Origin: a virus
Length of the DNA: 28,455 nt
Virus record (IMG/VR): IMGVR_UViG_3300043775_000956
Span: 1-28,455 of that record
Direction: 5' to 3' (one strand)
A program made the translations under genes and the position numbers. Shown here in pieces: positions 1 to 8,608 of this stretch (positions within the stretch are counted from its first letter, which is position 1; each line of letters opens with the position of its first letter). The notes beneath the pieces are model-generated. The model was not told the DNA's origin. It saw only the letters and a program-made list of their open reading frames with translations, and did not search any database.

Positions 1-3000
1 AAGCTGAAGCACTTGCTAAACAACAAGCTGAAGATTTAGCTAAATCTTTAGAAGCGGCAAAACAAACAACTGCTGATCTGGCGAACAAATACAATATCAA
101 TCAGATTACATCAGATAATTTAACAGTTGAGAAAAATCCTAATCAAGCAACTGTTGAGCAACAAGGACCTTATACTCCAGAACAGCAGAAAGCTATTGAT
201 GCTAAACAAGCACAAGATGATGCCGCTGCTAAAGTACAAGCAGATAAATTAGCCGCAGAAAATGAAAAAGCACAAGCTGATGCAAAAGCAAAAAATGATG
301 CACAGGTAGCGGCAGCTAAAGCCGCTGCTGATGCTAAAGCTAAAGCGGATCAAGCAGCACAAGATGCAAAAGAAACAGCGGCAGCAAAAATTGCGGCTGA
401 TAAAAAAGCAGCGGCTGATGCTAAAGCTCAACAATTAGCTGAAGCTAAAGCTAAAGCAGAAACCGACAAAGCCGCTAAAGCCGCAGCCGATAAAGCGGCA
501 GCAGAGGCAAAGGCGGAAGCTGCTAAGTCAGCAGCAGCGGCAAAAGTAGCGGCAGATAAAGCCGCATCGGATGCTAAAGCAGAGGCTAAAGCAAAGGCAG
601 CAGCGGATGCTAAAGCAAAAGCGGAAGCAAAAGCTATAGCAGATAAAGCTGCATCAGACGCTAAAGCGGCAGCCGCGCAAGCCGCTAAAGAAAAAGCAGC
701 GGCAGATGCAGAAGCAAAAAAACAAGCAGCAGCAGAGGCAAAGGCTAAAGCTGATGCCGCTAAAGCACAGGCAGCAGCCGCTAAAGCAGAAGCAGAAAAG
801 GCAAAATTAGAAAAAGCACAAGCGGCTGCTATTGAAAAACAAAAGGCATTAGATGAGGCAGCTAAAGCAAATCCAACAATTGAAAATATTGCCGCTAAGT
901 ATGACATCCCTCTTAATGTTGTAAAAGTAGCGCAATTAATGGCAGAAAAAGGATGGAGCCCTGAAGATGCTACAGATTACATGGCGGCAAGAGATCCAAA
1001 CCTTTTGTTTAATGAAAAATCACAAAATGCATTAAATAATCTTTATCCTTTGATGGATGTTTTTAAAACAACAGATTTACCTGCAAATAAAATCCCAACT
1101 ATTAGTGAATTAGCCAAACACTATAATGTTAGTGAGAACGCGATTAAAGGCGCATTAAAATGGAATTCACCAGAGCGCGATGCAGAATTTAACGATTATA
1201 TGGCAAAACATCCTGTTGATACACAACGTGAGTTTTATCATATCCCAGAATTAGCTAATGCAATGCGTATAAAAATTGGCAATATTATCAATACAGCCAA
1301 AGCCGAATCGGATGAGGCAAAAAGATTATCTGATGCATCTAAAGCCGCATCTGATGCTATTAATGGATTAGCTAATACTTCTGGATCTACAGGTTCTACA
1401 GGATCAAGTGGTTCTACGGGAAACACAACACCAAGTACGGTTGTGCCAAATACTTCTGGTGGATTAACCAGCACAACACCAATTACGCAACCAACAACAC
1501 AACCACAAACAGTTGATGCAGTAAAGCAAATTGCGGAGGCGGCAACTCTAGCAAATAAAATTGTTGAACAAACAAAAGATCAGCCAAATCCTATTACACC
1601 AGAAAAAGCTAAAGAAATTGCTATTGAGTTTATTACAATTCCAAAAGAAAAATTAAAGGATTTTACAGAGCAAACATTACTGGATTCACTTGGTAACTTT
1701 GCAAAAATGGTGTTGCCAGGCCCTGCTTATGTATTGGATTCTTTGGGCAATGTAATTCAAGGACAGGCACCAATGAATCCATTGGATTATGCTAGAGATA
1801 TTTATTCAAAAGATGCGTCAATTGATATTAGTGCATTAGTGCCAGATTTTATGAAGAATTGGGCCAATGGTGATACGACACAAAAATCTGATATAGATTT
1901 AAATAACTCACTTAACTCAGGTCATTTGTTGGAAGTAGGGGGAGAAAGTTTAAAATTAGGTCCATTTAAAGATTCTAATGGCAATTTTACAGAGCCATTT
2001 GCAGTCATTAAAGTTCCAGCAACTGATGCTGTTACTGAAAAATTTGCTGATGTTATTACAAATAACATAAATAACCCTGATGCAATTCAAAAATACGCTA
2101 AAGATAATAATCTTGGGGATACTGCATTAACAAAAGCAGTTAATTTTGCAAAAGATAATGCTAATTCTATAAAACAATTTAATGAAGCAGTTAATAAAGC
2201 TGAAATGAACGGATCATTACAAGATGGAAAAATGATTGGCTCAGAATTATTTCCCACAACAAATGCAGGCATTGATGCATTAGTAGAAGGTGTAGTTCCA
2301 TTAAAACTTGGTATCCCATTAGTTGCTGAAATTAAATCTTTATTAAATGGTACAAATTACGATGACGCATTAGCAAACGAATATAATGATTACAATCACT
2401 GGGCAGCAGCAAATCCAACAACCGCAAAGTTATTACAAACACTTGGCGTTCTTGGCGCATCATCCTTTACTGGTGGACTTGGTCCATACGATTCAATCAA
2501 AGTTAGCAATATTTGGAATCAAGATTTAGGCATCAATGCACGTTCAATTGCTGTTAATTTAAATGATACAGGTCCTATTACAGCCACGCCAATTGACTCT
2601 CAAGGCAATGCAATAGGTGAAACAATTACACTTAATCGGGACAGTCTACCAACCAATTTTTTTGATACAATAGGATCACATGTTGCCGATACCTATAATG
2701 ATCTAATTGGCAGTATTGAAGGCACAGTTGGATCTATTGGTGCTTTCTTTACTAATGATCAAGAACAATTGCCTGAAGACTTTACGGGTTCAATTTATTA
2801 TCCATTAGCCAGTGGAAATAATAATTTTGGGTCAACTGGTGGATCTGGAAGCGATACAAGTTTCTTTGATAAAATTTCACAAGGGTTAGATGATTTATAT
2901 GGTAGCGTATCATCTGCATTTGATACTTATAATCCACTACCAGCTAATGTTCACTACGATGCATCTGGTGCGCTTGTTAAAAACAATACTTTTGGTCAAT

Positions 3001-3293
3001 ACAATGTTCCAGGATACGATTCTAATGGATACCCACTGCAACCCGGACAATATCCTGATGGCACCTACGATTCATCAAGTGATTCGTCTTTATGGGGAAG
3101 TTTAGGTGGAATGTTTGATTTTGGTTCAGATGCAGGTGGTGGATCATCATGGTATGATGACTTAGGCGGTATGTTTGATTTTAGCTCATGGGGAGATTCT
3201 AGCAATCAGCCAATGATGAGTGATTTAGCAAAAGGTGGCGCGGTGAGCAAAGAAATTGACAGATTATATAAAAAATACGGTGGAGCAGTGTAA
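1..3293 (+). CDS. Large putative virion/ejection protein with Ala-rich coiled coil (5' partial)
   Basis: The reading frame is open from the left edge (first whole codon at 3) to the stop at 3291-3293, giving at least 1096 residues. The ATG at 939 is internal, because no stop lies between 3 and 939. Roughly codons 60-290 form a TolA-like stretch of Ala, Lys, Asp and Glu that should be a long helical coiled coil. It is flanked by short motifs of the type LAxxYN(I/V): near 72-98, 873-911 and 1095-1136. A Ser/Gly/Thr linker follows near 1380-1430. The C-terminus is Gly/Ser/Asp-rich, carries LGGMFDF twice, and ends with AKGGAV and KKYGGAV. I do not recognise a named family. Position at the end of the late block, size and composition suggest an internal virion or DNA-ejection protein (inference). 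The next gene starts at its stop codon. Confidence 0.8.
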   Translation, partial: AEALAKQQAEDLAKSLEAAKQTTADLANKYNINQITSDNLTVEKNPNQATVEQQGPYTPEQQKAIDAKQAQDDAAAKVQADKLAAENEKAQADAKAKNDAQVAAAKAAADAKAKADQAAQDAKETAAAKIAADKKAAADAKAQQLAEAKAKAETDKAAKAAADKAAAEAKAEAAKSAAAAKVAADKAASDAKAEAKAKAAADAKAKAEAKAIADKAASDAKAAAAQAAKEKAAADAEAKKQAAAEAKAKADAAKAQAAAAKAEAEKAKLEKAQAAAIEKQKALDEAAKANPTIENIAAKYDIPLNVVKVAQLMAEKGWSPEDATDYMAARDPNLLFNEKSQNALNNLYPLMDVFKTTDLPANKIPTISELAKHYNVSENAIKGALKWNSPERDAEFNDYMAKHPVDTQREFYHIPELANAMRIKIGNIINTAKAESDEAKRLSDASKAASDAINGLANTSGSTGSTGSSGSTGNTTPSTVVPNTSGGLTSTTPITQPTTQPQTVDAVKQIAEAATLANKIVEQTKDQPNPITPEKAKEIAIEFITIPKEKLKDFTEQTLLDSLGNFAKMVLPGPAYVLDSLGNVIQGQAPMNPLDYARDIYSKDASIDISALVPDFMKNWANGDTTQKSDIDLNNSLNSGHLLEVGGESLKLGPFKDSNGNFTEPFAVIKVPATDAVTEKFADVITNNINNPDAIQKYAKDNNLGDTALTKAVNFAKDNANSIKQFNEAVNKAEMNGSLQDGKMIGSELFPTTNAGIDALVEGVVPLKLGIPLVAEIKSLLNGTNYDDALANEYNDYNHWAAANPTTAKLLQTLGVLGASSFTGGLGPYDSIKVSNIWNQDLGINARSIAVNLNDTGPITATPIDSQGNAIGETITLNRDSLPTNFFDTIGSHVADTYNDLIGSIEGTVGSIGAFFTNDQEQLPEDFTGSIYYPLASGNNNFGSTGGSGSDTSFFDKISQGLDDLYGSVSSAFDTYNPLPANVHYDASGALVKNNTFGQYNVPGYDSNGYPLQPGQYPDGTYDSSSDSSLWGSLGGMFDFGSDAGGGSSWYDDLGGMFDFSSWGDSSNQPMMSDLAKGGAVSKEIDRLYKKYGGAV

Positions 3294-4525
3294 TGGCAAA
3301 TATTGAAGATTTAGCAGAAAACTATGGTGTCAACGACATCGATATGGAGGATAAACAGCCGACGATTCAAGATTTGGCATCAAATTATTCACTTAATCCA
3401 GACATGCAAAAACAATTGTTCGCTCAATATAGTGAAACACGCAAAACTGCTGAGGCGCAACGTGCATTACTTCGTGATGCACTTGAAAAAAATCTCATCA
3501 ATCAGCAACCCGAAGACAAGTCAGAGATGTACTTTAAGCTGGCAGCAGCTCTTGCAGCACCATCTACCACAAAAGGTTTTGGTGAGCCATTGATGAATGT
3601 TGCTAATGCAATGGCGGAAAGTCGTGCATCAGAGCGTAAGCAACACAATGAGAACATTGCAAAGCAGTTGTCATCACGTCAAGCCATCGCAGAGCTGTAT
3701 GGCGCAGACGAGAAAAGTTTAGGGTCGATGCTTGCGCGTTATAATGTTGCTCCAAAAAAATCTCAAGCTGAATTATTTGCAGATGCAATAGCAGGTGCAT
3801 CGCCAGAAAAAGCGGCAAGAATGCGTGAATATTTAACAAGCACACGCAATCCACCACAACCATCATTAAAAGAAGTGATGGGGCCAAATGGACCGCAATT
3901 TGTTGATGCTTCAAGCGCAATAGGACAACCACCTTTTCATCCAGAGTCAGAATCAGCACCCGTTGCTATTATAGATCGTAATACTGGCGAAGCTGTATTA
4001 GTAAAAAAATCAGAAGCATTTGGACAAAAACCCGCCAGTGCTAATCAAGAAAAACCATTGACTGAGGATCAATCAAAAGCAAATATATTTGCACAACGTA
4101 TGATTAGATCACATGATATTGTTGACAAAATAGGTGATTATTCTCCAATGGGTATAAAAGCACAACGTGCAACAGAAGGTGTTCCTATTATTGGGGATAT
4201 TGTAAACAGTCAATTAAGCAGCAATACTCAACAAATTAGCAATGCACAACGCGATTTTATAACGGCTGTAAATAGAAAAGAATCTGGTGCTGTTATTTCA
4301 CCATTTGAAATTACGGAAGCTAATCGTCTGTATTTTCCACAACCTGGTGATAGTGACGAAGTTATAAAGCAAAAAATTGGAAACAGAGTTACAGCTATTA
4401 AAGGCATGACAGAAGTTGTTCCAGAAAAACATCGTCCTAAATTTAGCGAAAATTTAAATACAGATAAAAATGCTGATAAAAATGATCGTCTTGAGCAGTT
4501 AAGAAAATTGCACGGAGGTAATTAA
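3293..4525 (+). CDS. Hypothetical late protein, putative ejection protein
   Basis: This 410-residue protein starts with an ATG that overlaps the upstream stop (TAATG), so the genes are translationally coupled. The N-terminus has two copies of the DLAxxY motif (EDLAENYGV and QDLASNYSL) also found in the preceding protein and at the start of the 1749-residue protein. Residues about 45-145 are helical and rich in Ala, Glu, Gln and Arg. The rest is mixed and hydrophilic, with no transmembrane segment or catalytic motif that I can see. The segment around KSEMYFKLAAALAAPS resembles uncharacterised proteins I associate with aquatic phage structural modules (recall, not checked). A role as a minor virion or ejected protein is inferred from neighbours. 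Function is unknown. Confidence 0.82.
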   Translation: MANIEDLAENYGVNDIDMEDKQPTIQDLASNYSLNPDMQKQLFAQYSETRKTAEAQRALLRDALEKNLINQQPEDKSEMYFKLAAALAAPSTTKGFGEPLMNVANAMAESRASERKQHNENIAKQLSSRQAIAELYGADEKSLGSMLARYNVAPKKSQAELFADAIAGASPEKAARMREYLTSTRNPPQPSLKEVMGPNGPQFVDASSAIGQPPFHPESESAPVAIIDRNTGEAVLVKKSEAFGQKPASANQEKPLTEDQSKANIFAQRMIRSHDIVDKIGDYSPMGIKAQRATEGVPIIGDIVNSQLSSNTQQISNAQRDFITAVNRKESGAVISPFEITEANRLYFPQPGDSDEVIKQKIGNRVTAIKGMTEVVPEKHRPKFSENLNTDKNADKNDRLEQLRKLHGGN

Positions 4526-4527
4526 CT

Positions 4528-6198
4528 ATGAGCCAAATTGATGATTTAGTTAACGATGCTGAAGAAGCATATAATCTTGGCGATAAAGGACTATCATTAA
4601 AGATTTATGAAAAAGTTGATAAGCTAAAAGGCGAAATGGAAAAAGACCAAAATCGTAAATGGTCTGATGTTCCAAGAGAGGCGTTAGGAAATTTACCTAT
4701 GGATGTGATAGATGTTGCAAAGTCATCTGTTGAACCATTGTTGCATCCAATTGAATCAACACAAGCCGCATTAGATTTAGGCAATGCGGCAGTTCAAAAA
4801 GTATTGCCACAACCGGTGATTGATGTGATGTATAAACTCAATCCAGAAACCGCTAAAAATCCTGAAAAACTGCAAGCCGTATTTCAAGCAATAACCGATG
4901 AATATGGCAGCATGGATAATTTTAAGAAAACATTGGCTACGCATCCTGCAAGAGTCGCTGCGGATTTAGCAACATTTATTCAACCAGCACGCCTGCTTAC
5001 AAAAAATAAAGCATTAAGCGCATTGTCCAATTTAGATCCAAGTGTTGCACCATTTGCAGCGGTAGGAAAACTAAAAGAGCCTATTAGCAATTTAACTGCA
5101 TCAGCATTAGGAACGCACACCGGTGTAGGTGATGTGCCTATTCGCGAGGCATACCAAGCTGGTTATGGTGGTGGCGATCCATTAGATGCATTAATGCGAC
5201 ACATGCGCAAAGAAGAAGGCACGTCGCTTACTGAGCCGGTTGATATTTTGGAACAATCTCTTAAAAATATGCGAGGTAAGACATCAAAAGATTACCAGGC
5301 TGGGATGCAAGATATTCGCCAAAATGAATCATTACAGCGTTTATTTAATCGATATAATCCACTTGATTTTGTTCCTGTTGAACAAGCTGCGCGTGGTGCA
5401 TTAAATATGAAAAAATATGATGGATTTGATAAGAATCCTAATTTACAAACGCAACGCAATGCTATTATGGATGCAATGCAGCGTTGGAAAGATGAGCAAC
5501 AGCCAACAGCAATGCAGAGATTGCTAGGCGTTCCTCGTGGAAAAGATTTTAGAAATGTAGCAGGTTTTGATGCATTAAAACAAGGTATTCATGAGCTTGG
5601 AGATTGGAACAATCCAAGAGATCCATCCACTATGATGGCATCAAACGTATCAAACGCTATTAAAGATGAAATATCAAAACAGTCTAATTCGTATGCAGGA
5701 CTTATGCGCGATCAAGCACGCAGAATCAGAGAAGCCGATGACATTGAAAAAACATTTAATCTAAAACCTAATACAAAAGATGAAACACAATTAACCAAGG
5801 CGCAAGGATTAACACGCAACAACGTTAATACTTCGTATGGATTACGCATGGATAAATTGCGAGAACTTGAGCCGTATGGCGCAGAAAACGTACTGCCCAT
5901 GCTATCAGGTCAAGCGTTATCTCCTTATGCTCCAAGAGGTCTTGCTAGAGCAGGAGCAACATCTGTAGGCGCATATTTAGCTGGTGGTGTACCATTAACA
6001 ATAGCAGACTTAATGTTATCATCGCCAAGACTTGTAGGTGAAGCTGCGGTTGCAACTGGAAAAGCTGCACGGTATGGTGAAAAAGGATTGAATGCTTATA
6101 AAAATGCATTAGATGCGGCTGGAATAGATCAAAAGTATTTAAACAACATGATGTATCAACTGCAAAGCGCACAAGATGCATACGAAGAAGAAGAATAA
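4528..6198 (+). CDS. Hypothetical late protein, putative ejection protein
   Basis: This 556-residue protein begins two bases after the previous stop, with AGGT in GGAGGTAATTAACT as ribosome binding site. It is largely helical. Residues about 1-40 are a charged helix (DDLVNDAEEAYNLGDKG), and a long middle part is rich in Arg, Gln and Asn. A more hydrophobic Ala/Gly-rich stretch near residues 465-510 (GATSVGAYLAGGVPLTIADL) could insert into a membrane. The C-terminus is acidic (DAYEEEE). The hydrophobic segment fits proteins that leave the capsid with the DNA and form a conduit, but that role is inference. It is the last gene of the rightward late block and is followed at once by a bidirectional terminator. 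Confidence 0.82.
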   Translation: MSQIDDLVNDAEEAYNLGDKGLSLKIYEKVDKLKGEMEKDQNRKWSDVPREALGNLPMDVIDVAKSSVEPLLHPIESTQAALDLGNAAVQKVLPQPVIDVMYKLNPETAKNPEKLQAVFQAITDEYGSMDNFKKTLATHPARVAADLATFIQPARLLTKNKALSALSNLDPSVAPFAAVGKLKEPISNLTASALGTHTGVGDVPIREAYQAGYGGGDPLDALMRHMRKEEGTSLTEPVDILEQSLKNMRGKTSKDYQAGMQDIRQNESLQRLFNRYNPLDFVPVEQAARGALNMKKYDGFDKNPNLQTQRNAIMDAMQRWKDEQQPTAMQRLLGVPRGKDFRNVAGFDALKQGIHELGDWNNPRDPSTMMASNVSNAIKDEISKQSNSYAGLMRDQARRIREADDIEKTFNLKPNTKDETQLTKAQGLTRNNVNTSYGLRMDKLRELEPYGAENVLPMLSGQALSPYAPRGLARAGATSVGAYLAGGVPLTIADLMLSSPRLVGEAAVATGKAARYGEKGLNAYKNALDAAGIDQKYLNNMMYQLQSAQDAYEEEE

Positions 6199-6201
6199 AA
6201 A

Positions 6202-6225
6202 AAGCCGCTGAAAGGCGGCTTCTTT
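6202..6225. terminator. Bidirectional intrinsic terminator between convergent operons
   Basis: A perfect 7-bp stem (AAGCCGC at 6202-6208, GCGGCTT at 6215-6221) has a 6-base loop. Read rightward it is followed by TCTTTATTT. Read leftward it is followed by an uninterrupted T run, because 6197-6203 is all A. It sits between the rightward late genes (stop at 6198) and the end of the leftward early operon (stop at 6247), so it can stop both transcripts. The leftward U tract is the stronger. Confidence 0.85.
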
Positions 6226-6246
6226 ATTTACATGTCACGCAACATC

Positions 6247-6411
6247 TTAGCAAGAATTGTTAATGCTTCTAATGCTTTCAAAATCTCTTATGCCATCATT
6301 TAATGCCATCCATTTGTTATAGGCTGCCTCTGGTGAATCACCACAGGCAACTACTGAAAAGTTGGTATAGCAAAGCCATTTATTGCCTACCTTTTTAATT
6401 TTTGGTTTCAT
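6247..6411 (-). CDS. Small phage protein, 54 aa
   Basis: Reading leftward, an ATG at 6411 is preceded by GAGAG and opens a 54-codon frame ending at TAA (6249-6247). The start overlaps the stop of the next upstream gene as ATGA. The product begins MKPKIKKVGNKWLC and has a central GDSPEAAYNKW. The pattern K-x(2)-W-L-C ... S-P-x-x-A-Y-x-x-W resembles a widespread family of tiny, uncharacterised phage proteins (recall). Coupling, binding site and the recognisable pattern support a real gene. It is the last gene of the leftward early operon. Function is unknown. Confidence 0.72.
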   Translation of the reverse strand: MKPKIKKVGNKWLCYTNFSVVACGDSPEAAYNKWMALNDGIRDFESIRSINNSC

Positions 6412-6566
6412 CTCTCTCGCCTGCTTAATACCAAATTGCTTACGCTAATTGGATCCATTGGATTGTCATCAAGCCATTTTAACAAATCCATGTACTTGGC
6501 GCATTGCTCCTTGTTAAGCGTTAATATGGTCGTTTCTGGATGATCTTTTGAAAGCCACTCATTCAT
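6408..6566 (-). CDS. Small hypothetical protein, 52 aa
   Basis: A 52-codon frame runs leftward from ATG 6566 to TGA 6408. Its start shares one base with the stop of the DUF3310 gene (TAATG) and its stop overlaps the next start (ATGA), so it is locked into a coupled chain. The product (MNEWLSKDHPETTILTLNKE...) is mostly helical, contains one Cys, and ends in a basic ERR-type tail. No domain is recognised. Support comes from the exact coupling on both sides rather than homology. Confidence 0.62.
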   Translation of the reverse strand: MNEWLSKDHPETTILTLNKEQCAKYMDLLKWLDDNPMDPISVSNLVLSRRER

Positions 6567-6838
6567 TAAAAATTCTCAAACTTAATTAAGCGATCCAGAT
6601 ACCAATTGGCTTTGCGCAGATCCTCGATGCCATTTTTATCTTTGTATCGCCACATGTACTTGAAAATGTTTCCGCGCAAGAATCCACGAAACTCGTCATG
6701 GCCTAGCATTTTCTCCATCGCCAAAATACATTCGTCGCCTTGGTAGTGCTTTGGACCATGCACCGTTTCTACCGTTGATGTATGAACTGAGTCGCCTGTG
6801 AATCCATAATACATCTGCTTTTCTTGTTGTGTAATCAT
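6566..6838 (-). CDS. DUF3310 family protein
   Basis: This 90-residue protein contains the signature of DUF3310 (SaV-like): an N-terminal GPKHYQGDECILAME, then FLRGNIFKYMWRYKDKNG and DLRKANWYLDRLI. The family is common in phages next to nucleotide-metabolism genes; its biochemical role is not settled. A longer frame could begin at a GTG (6898). I choose ATG 6838 because it overlaps the upstream stop as ATGA and has GGAAG upstream, encoded inside the last codons of the preceding gene. Thymidylate synthase lies two genes upstream, which fits a nucleotide-pool setting (inference). Confidence 0.85.
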   Translation of the reverse strand: MITQQEKQMYYGFTGDSVHTSTVETVHGPKHYQGDECILAMEKMLGHDEFRGFLRGNIFKYMWRYKDKNGIEDLRKANWYLDRLIKFENF

Positions 6839-7059
6839 AATAGTGTCATCTTCCAACCTTTCGGCATGATTGTGTGTTGTTGTAAAAACTTTTTGCACAT
6901 TTTGTTGTTTATCTTTGATGTTGATACACGTTTTTTACGCATATTTGTTTCTTGCACGCCAATCGATATATTGCAGACTTTGCAAATACCGCTACCGCGT
7001 GCAAAAAGTAACACCGGTTTTTCTAAATGGCAGATCTCGCAAAGTCTACTGTTAGCCAT
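6835..7059 (-). CDS. Small four-cysteine zinc-ribbon-like protein
   Basis: This 74-residue product has two CxxC pairs near the N-terminus (CEIC and CKVC, 15 residues apart), which suggests one bound zinc. A basic segment (MRKKRVSTSKINNK) and the tail KKFLQQHTIMPKGWKMTLL follow. The ATG at 7059 overlaps the thyA stop as TAATG, with no clear Shine-Dalgarno site, so it probably depends on coupled re-initiation. The tail closely resembles the last residues of the HNH-like protein at 10119-10688. A nucleic-acid-binding role is likely but unproven. Confidence 0.72.
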   Translation of the reverse strand: MANSRLCEICHLEKPVLLFARGSGICKVCNISIGVQETNMRKKRVSTSKINNKMCKKFLQQHTIMPKGWKMTLL

Positions 7060-7892
7060 TAAAGCAATTTAGGTCGCGTGGTAACAATCGGATCTGGTAT
7101 GTCACCAACAATGGTAAAGTCTGATGCTTTAAATTCTTCACTGGTTGGCGTGTAAACCATTTTTACTTCATCCATTCCGGTGTAAAAACTTATCATAGTT
7201 TCTGCTGTATCAATATGCGACTGCTCATTATAAATATGCGCATCTCCCCACATCCATGTCATGGATCCAACTTTAAGTCCAGCATGATGTGCAAACCACA
7301 GAAGCATCGCCCAGGATTGAATCCAGTTGTGTGGTACGCCAAGGAGCATATCTGCGCTACGTTGATATGACTTCATGCTCAAACGTCCGTTACGCACGAA
7401 GAATTGCACGATTATGCTATGGCAACACGTCGGTGTGTTGGTATTGTTGTTTGCTTTGGTAATATTTGCCATTTCACCAGGATTCCATGTTGTCATCACA
7501 AGCCTGCGGCTATTTGGATTGTTTTTTAGAGCATCTTGAATGAATTTTACTTGATCGAAATTATCGTGTTCATAATATTCTGAGTTAAAAAAGATGCTGT
7601 GTCTAAGTTGCTGACCATAACCATTAAGCAAAAGGTTTTCAACATCCAGTTGACCATCCCACCAATCAAGCAACTCATCTGGGCAAGTAGCTTTGCCCGA
7701 CAAAAACCACTCCATCTCGCGCAACGCTTTTTTCCATGCTGTCTTGCGCAGTGTAACTAATGGTGTTGTCGTAAACGTCACATTGGGCAGATTCACATGC
7801 GAGTACACTTCATGGTTTCGTGTTGTAACCACATCACCAGCGTTTATGATCTCTTTTAAAATGCACACATACTTTTTATTTGCTTGGCTCAT
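7059..7892 (-). CDS. thyA: Thymidylate synthase (ThyA family)
   Basis: ThyA converts dUMP to dTMP using methylene-tetrahydrofolate. The 277-residue product shows the family motifs in order: RRLVMTTWNP (129-138), a catalytic Cys-His (C157-H158), YQRSADMLLGVPHN (176-189) and GDAHIYNEQ (216-224). The residue before the nucleophile, usually Pro (PCH), is Cys here (CCH). N189 of the GVPHN motif matches the Asn that selects uracil over cytosine; dCMP hydroxymethylases carry Asp there. A dUMP hydroxymethylase is therefore the main alternative, but no base-modification partners are seen. The C-terminal end is divergent from the cellular enzyme. The start has GAGGTG six bases upstream. dUTPase lies three genes upstream in the same operon and would supply dUMP. 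Confidence 0.9.
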   Translation of the reverse strand: MSQANKKYVCILKEIINAGDVVTTRNHEVYSHVNLPNVTFTTTPLVTLRKTAWKKALREMEWFLSGKATCPDELLDWWDGQLDVENLLLNGYGQQLRHSIFFNSEYYEHDNFDQVKFIQDALKNNPNSRRLVMTTWNPGEMANITKANNNTNTPTCCHSIIVQFFVRNGRLSMKSYQRSADMLLGVPHNWIQSWAMLLWFAHHAGLKVGSMTWMWGDAHIYNEQSHIDTAETMISFYTGMDEVKMVYTPTSEEFKASDFTIVGDIPDPIVTTRPKLL

Positions 7893-8088
7893 GTTTCACC
7901 TCGCTGAGTTGATAAGGGTGACAGGTTAAATTCCATCTACCTGCAAACTGCAAATTTTTAAATGCAAAATCCTGTCTAACTGCCGCTGATTCGCATGATG
8001 CCTTGTCTGCAAATTCGATTGTTGATTGTGTAAGCTCACCGTGAGTGGTTACAGCGATAATTAAAATATAGGCTGTTGTTGTTAACAT
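7876..8088 (-). CDS. Small exported-type protein with two cysteines
   Basis: I place the start at ATG 8088 (70 aa) because AGAGGA lies 8 bases upstream. A longer frame to 8145 has no comparable site and would overlap the microprotein gene at 8082-8171. The N-terminus ([18 protein letters not shown]) is hydrophobic like a signal peptide. The remaining ~50 residues contain two Cys (ASCES and LTCHPY) that could form a disulfide. Its 3' end overlaps the thyA start by 17 bases. Its build resembles the protein at 11538-11786. An envelope or periplasmic role is possible. Function is unknown. Confidence 0.62.
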   Translation of the reverse strand: MLTTTAYILIIAVTTHGELTQSTIEFADKASCESAAVRQDFAFKNLQFAGRWNLTCHPYQLSEVKHEPSK

Positions 8089-8171
8089 GCGGGTAATCCT
8101 CTGTATGCGAGTGCTGCAAAAATTATAATAGCGAATAAGATACATAACATAGCTTGCTTTAGTTCACTCAT
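8082..8171 (-). CDS. 29-residue single-pass membrane microprotein
   Basis: ATG at 8171 overlaps the dUTPase stop (ATGA). The frame ends at TAA 8084-8082, just past the next gene's ATG at 8088. The product is a short polar N-terminus followed by one hydrophobic helix ([15 protein letters not shown]) and a short tail. The tight coupling at both ends and the clean membrane segment support translation, but there is no homology evidence. It could act with the two-cysteine exported-type protein that follows (inference). Confidence 0.5.
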   Translation of the reverse strand: MSELKQAMLCILFAIIIFAALAYRGLPAC

Positions 8172-8608
8172 ATTCCCGTACTCCCAAAACCACCCTCGCC
8201 ACGTTCAGTCACCGTGCTGAACTCCTCTACCTCTATAAACTCTGCTCGCACTATTGGAATAAACTTCATTTGAGCAATACGATCTTGTGGATTAATCTTG
8301 TACACACCACTGCCAGTGTTTTTTACAGATACTTTCAGCTCGCCAGTGTAATCGCTATCAATTAAACCGACACTATTGCCGAGTTTGATCCCGTGATTAT
8401 GCCCAAGACCACTGCGCGGTAAGATGACAGCAGCAACATTGTCGTCATTGATGTTGATGGCAATGCCTGTTGGAATTAATGCCGTTTCACCTAAGTCCAG
8501 CTTGATTGCTTTAGTGATGTTAGCGCGTAAATCCACAGCCGCTGCGCCTGCTGTTTCGTAAGCAGGTAGAATTACTTTTGGGTCTAACTTCTTAATTTCA
8601 ATTTTCAT
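8168..8608 (-). CDS. dut: dUTPase
   Basis: This is a trimeric-type dUTP pyrophosphatase: it hydrolyses dUTP to dUMP and pyrophosphate, keeping uracil out of DNA and feeding thymidylate synthase. All five motifs are visible in the 146-residue product: [10 protein letters not shown] (20-29), PRSGLG (64-69), [11 protein letters not shown] (81-91) with the catalytic Asp, DRIAQ (109-113), and the flexible C-terminal [10 protein letters not shown] (136-145). Length is typical. Start and stop are each ATGA-coupled to neighbours (8605-8608 and 8168-8171). It lies in the same operon as thyA, so the pair forms a dUTP-to-dTMP route. Confidence 0.96.
   Translation of the reverse strand: MKIEIKKLDPKVILPAYETAGAAAVDLRANITKAIKLDLGETALIPTGIAININDDNVAAVILPRSGLGHNHGIKLGNSVGLIDSDYTGELKVSVKNTGSGVYKINPQDRIAQMKFIPIVRAEFIEVEEFSTVTERGEGGFGSTGI

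Noticed and set aside
428-907. 159-residue Ala/Ser/Phe-rich frame on the - strand
   Set aside because: It is the complement of the repetitive Ala/Lys coding stretch of the + strand late gene; low complexity and no ribosome binding site.
6566-6898. 110-residue version of the DUF3310 protein
   Set aside because: It needs a GTG start far inside the zinc-ribbon gene; ATG 6838 is stop-coupled and includes the full conserved domain.
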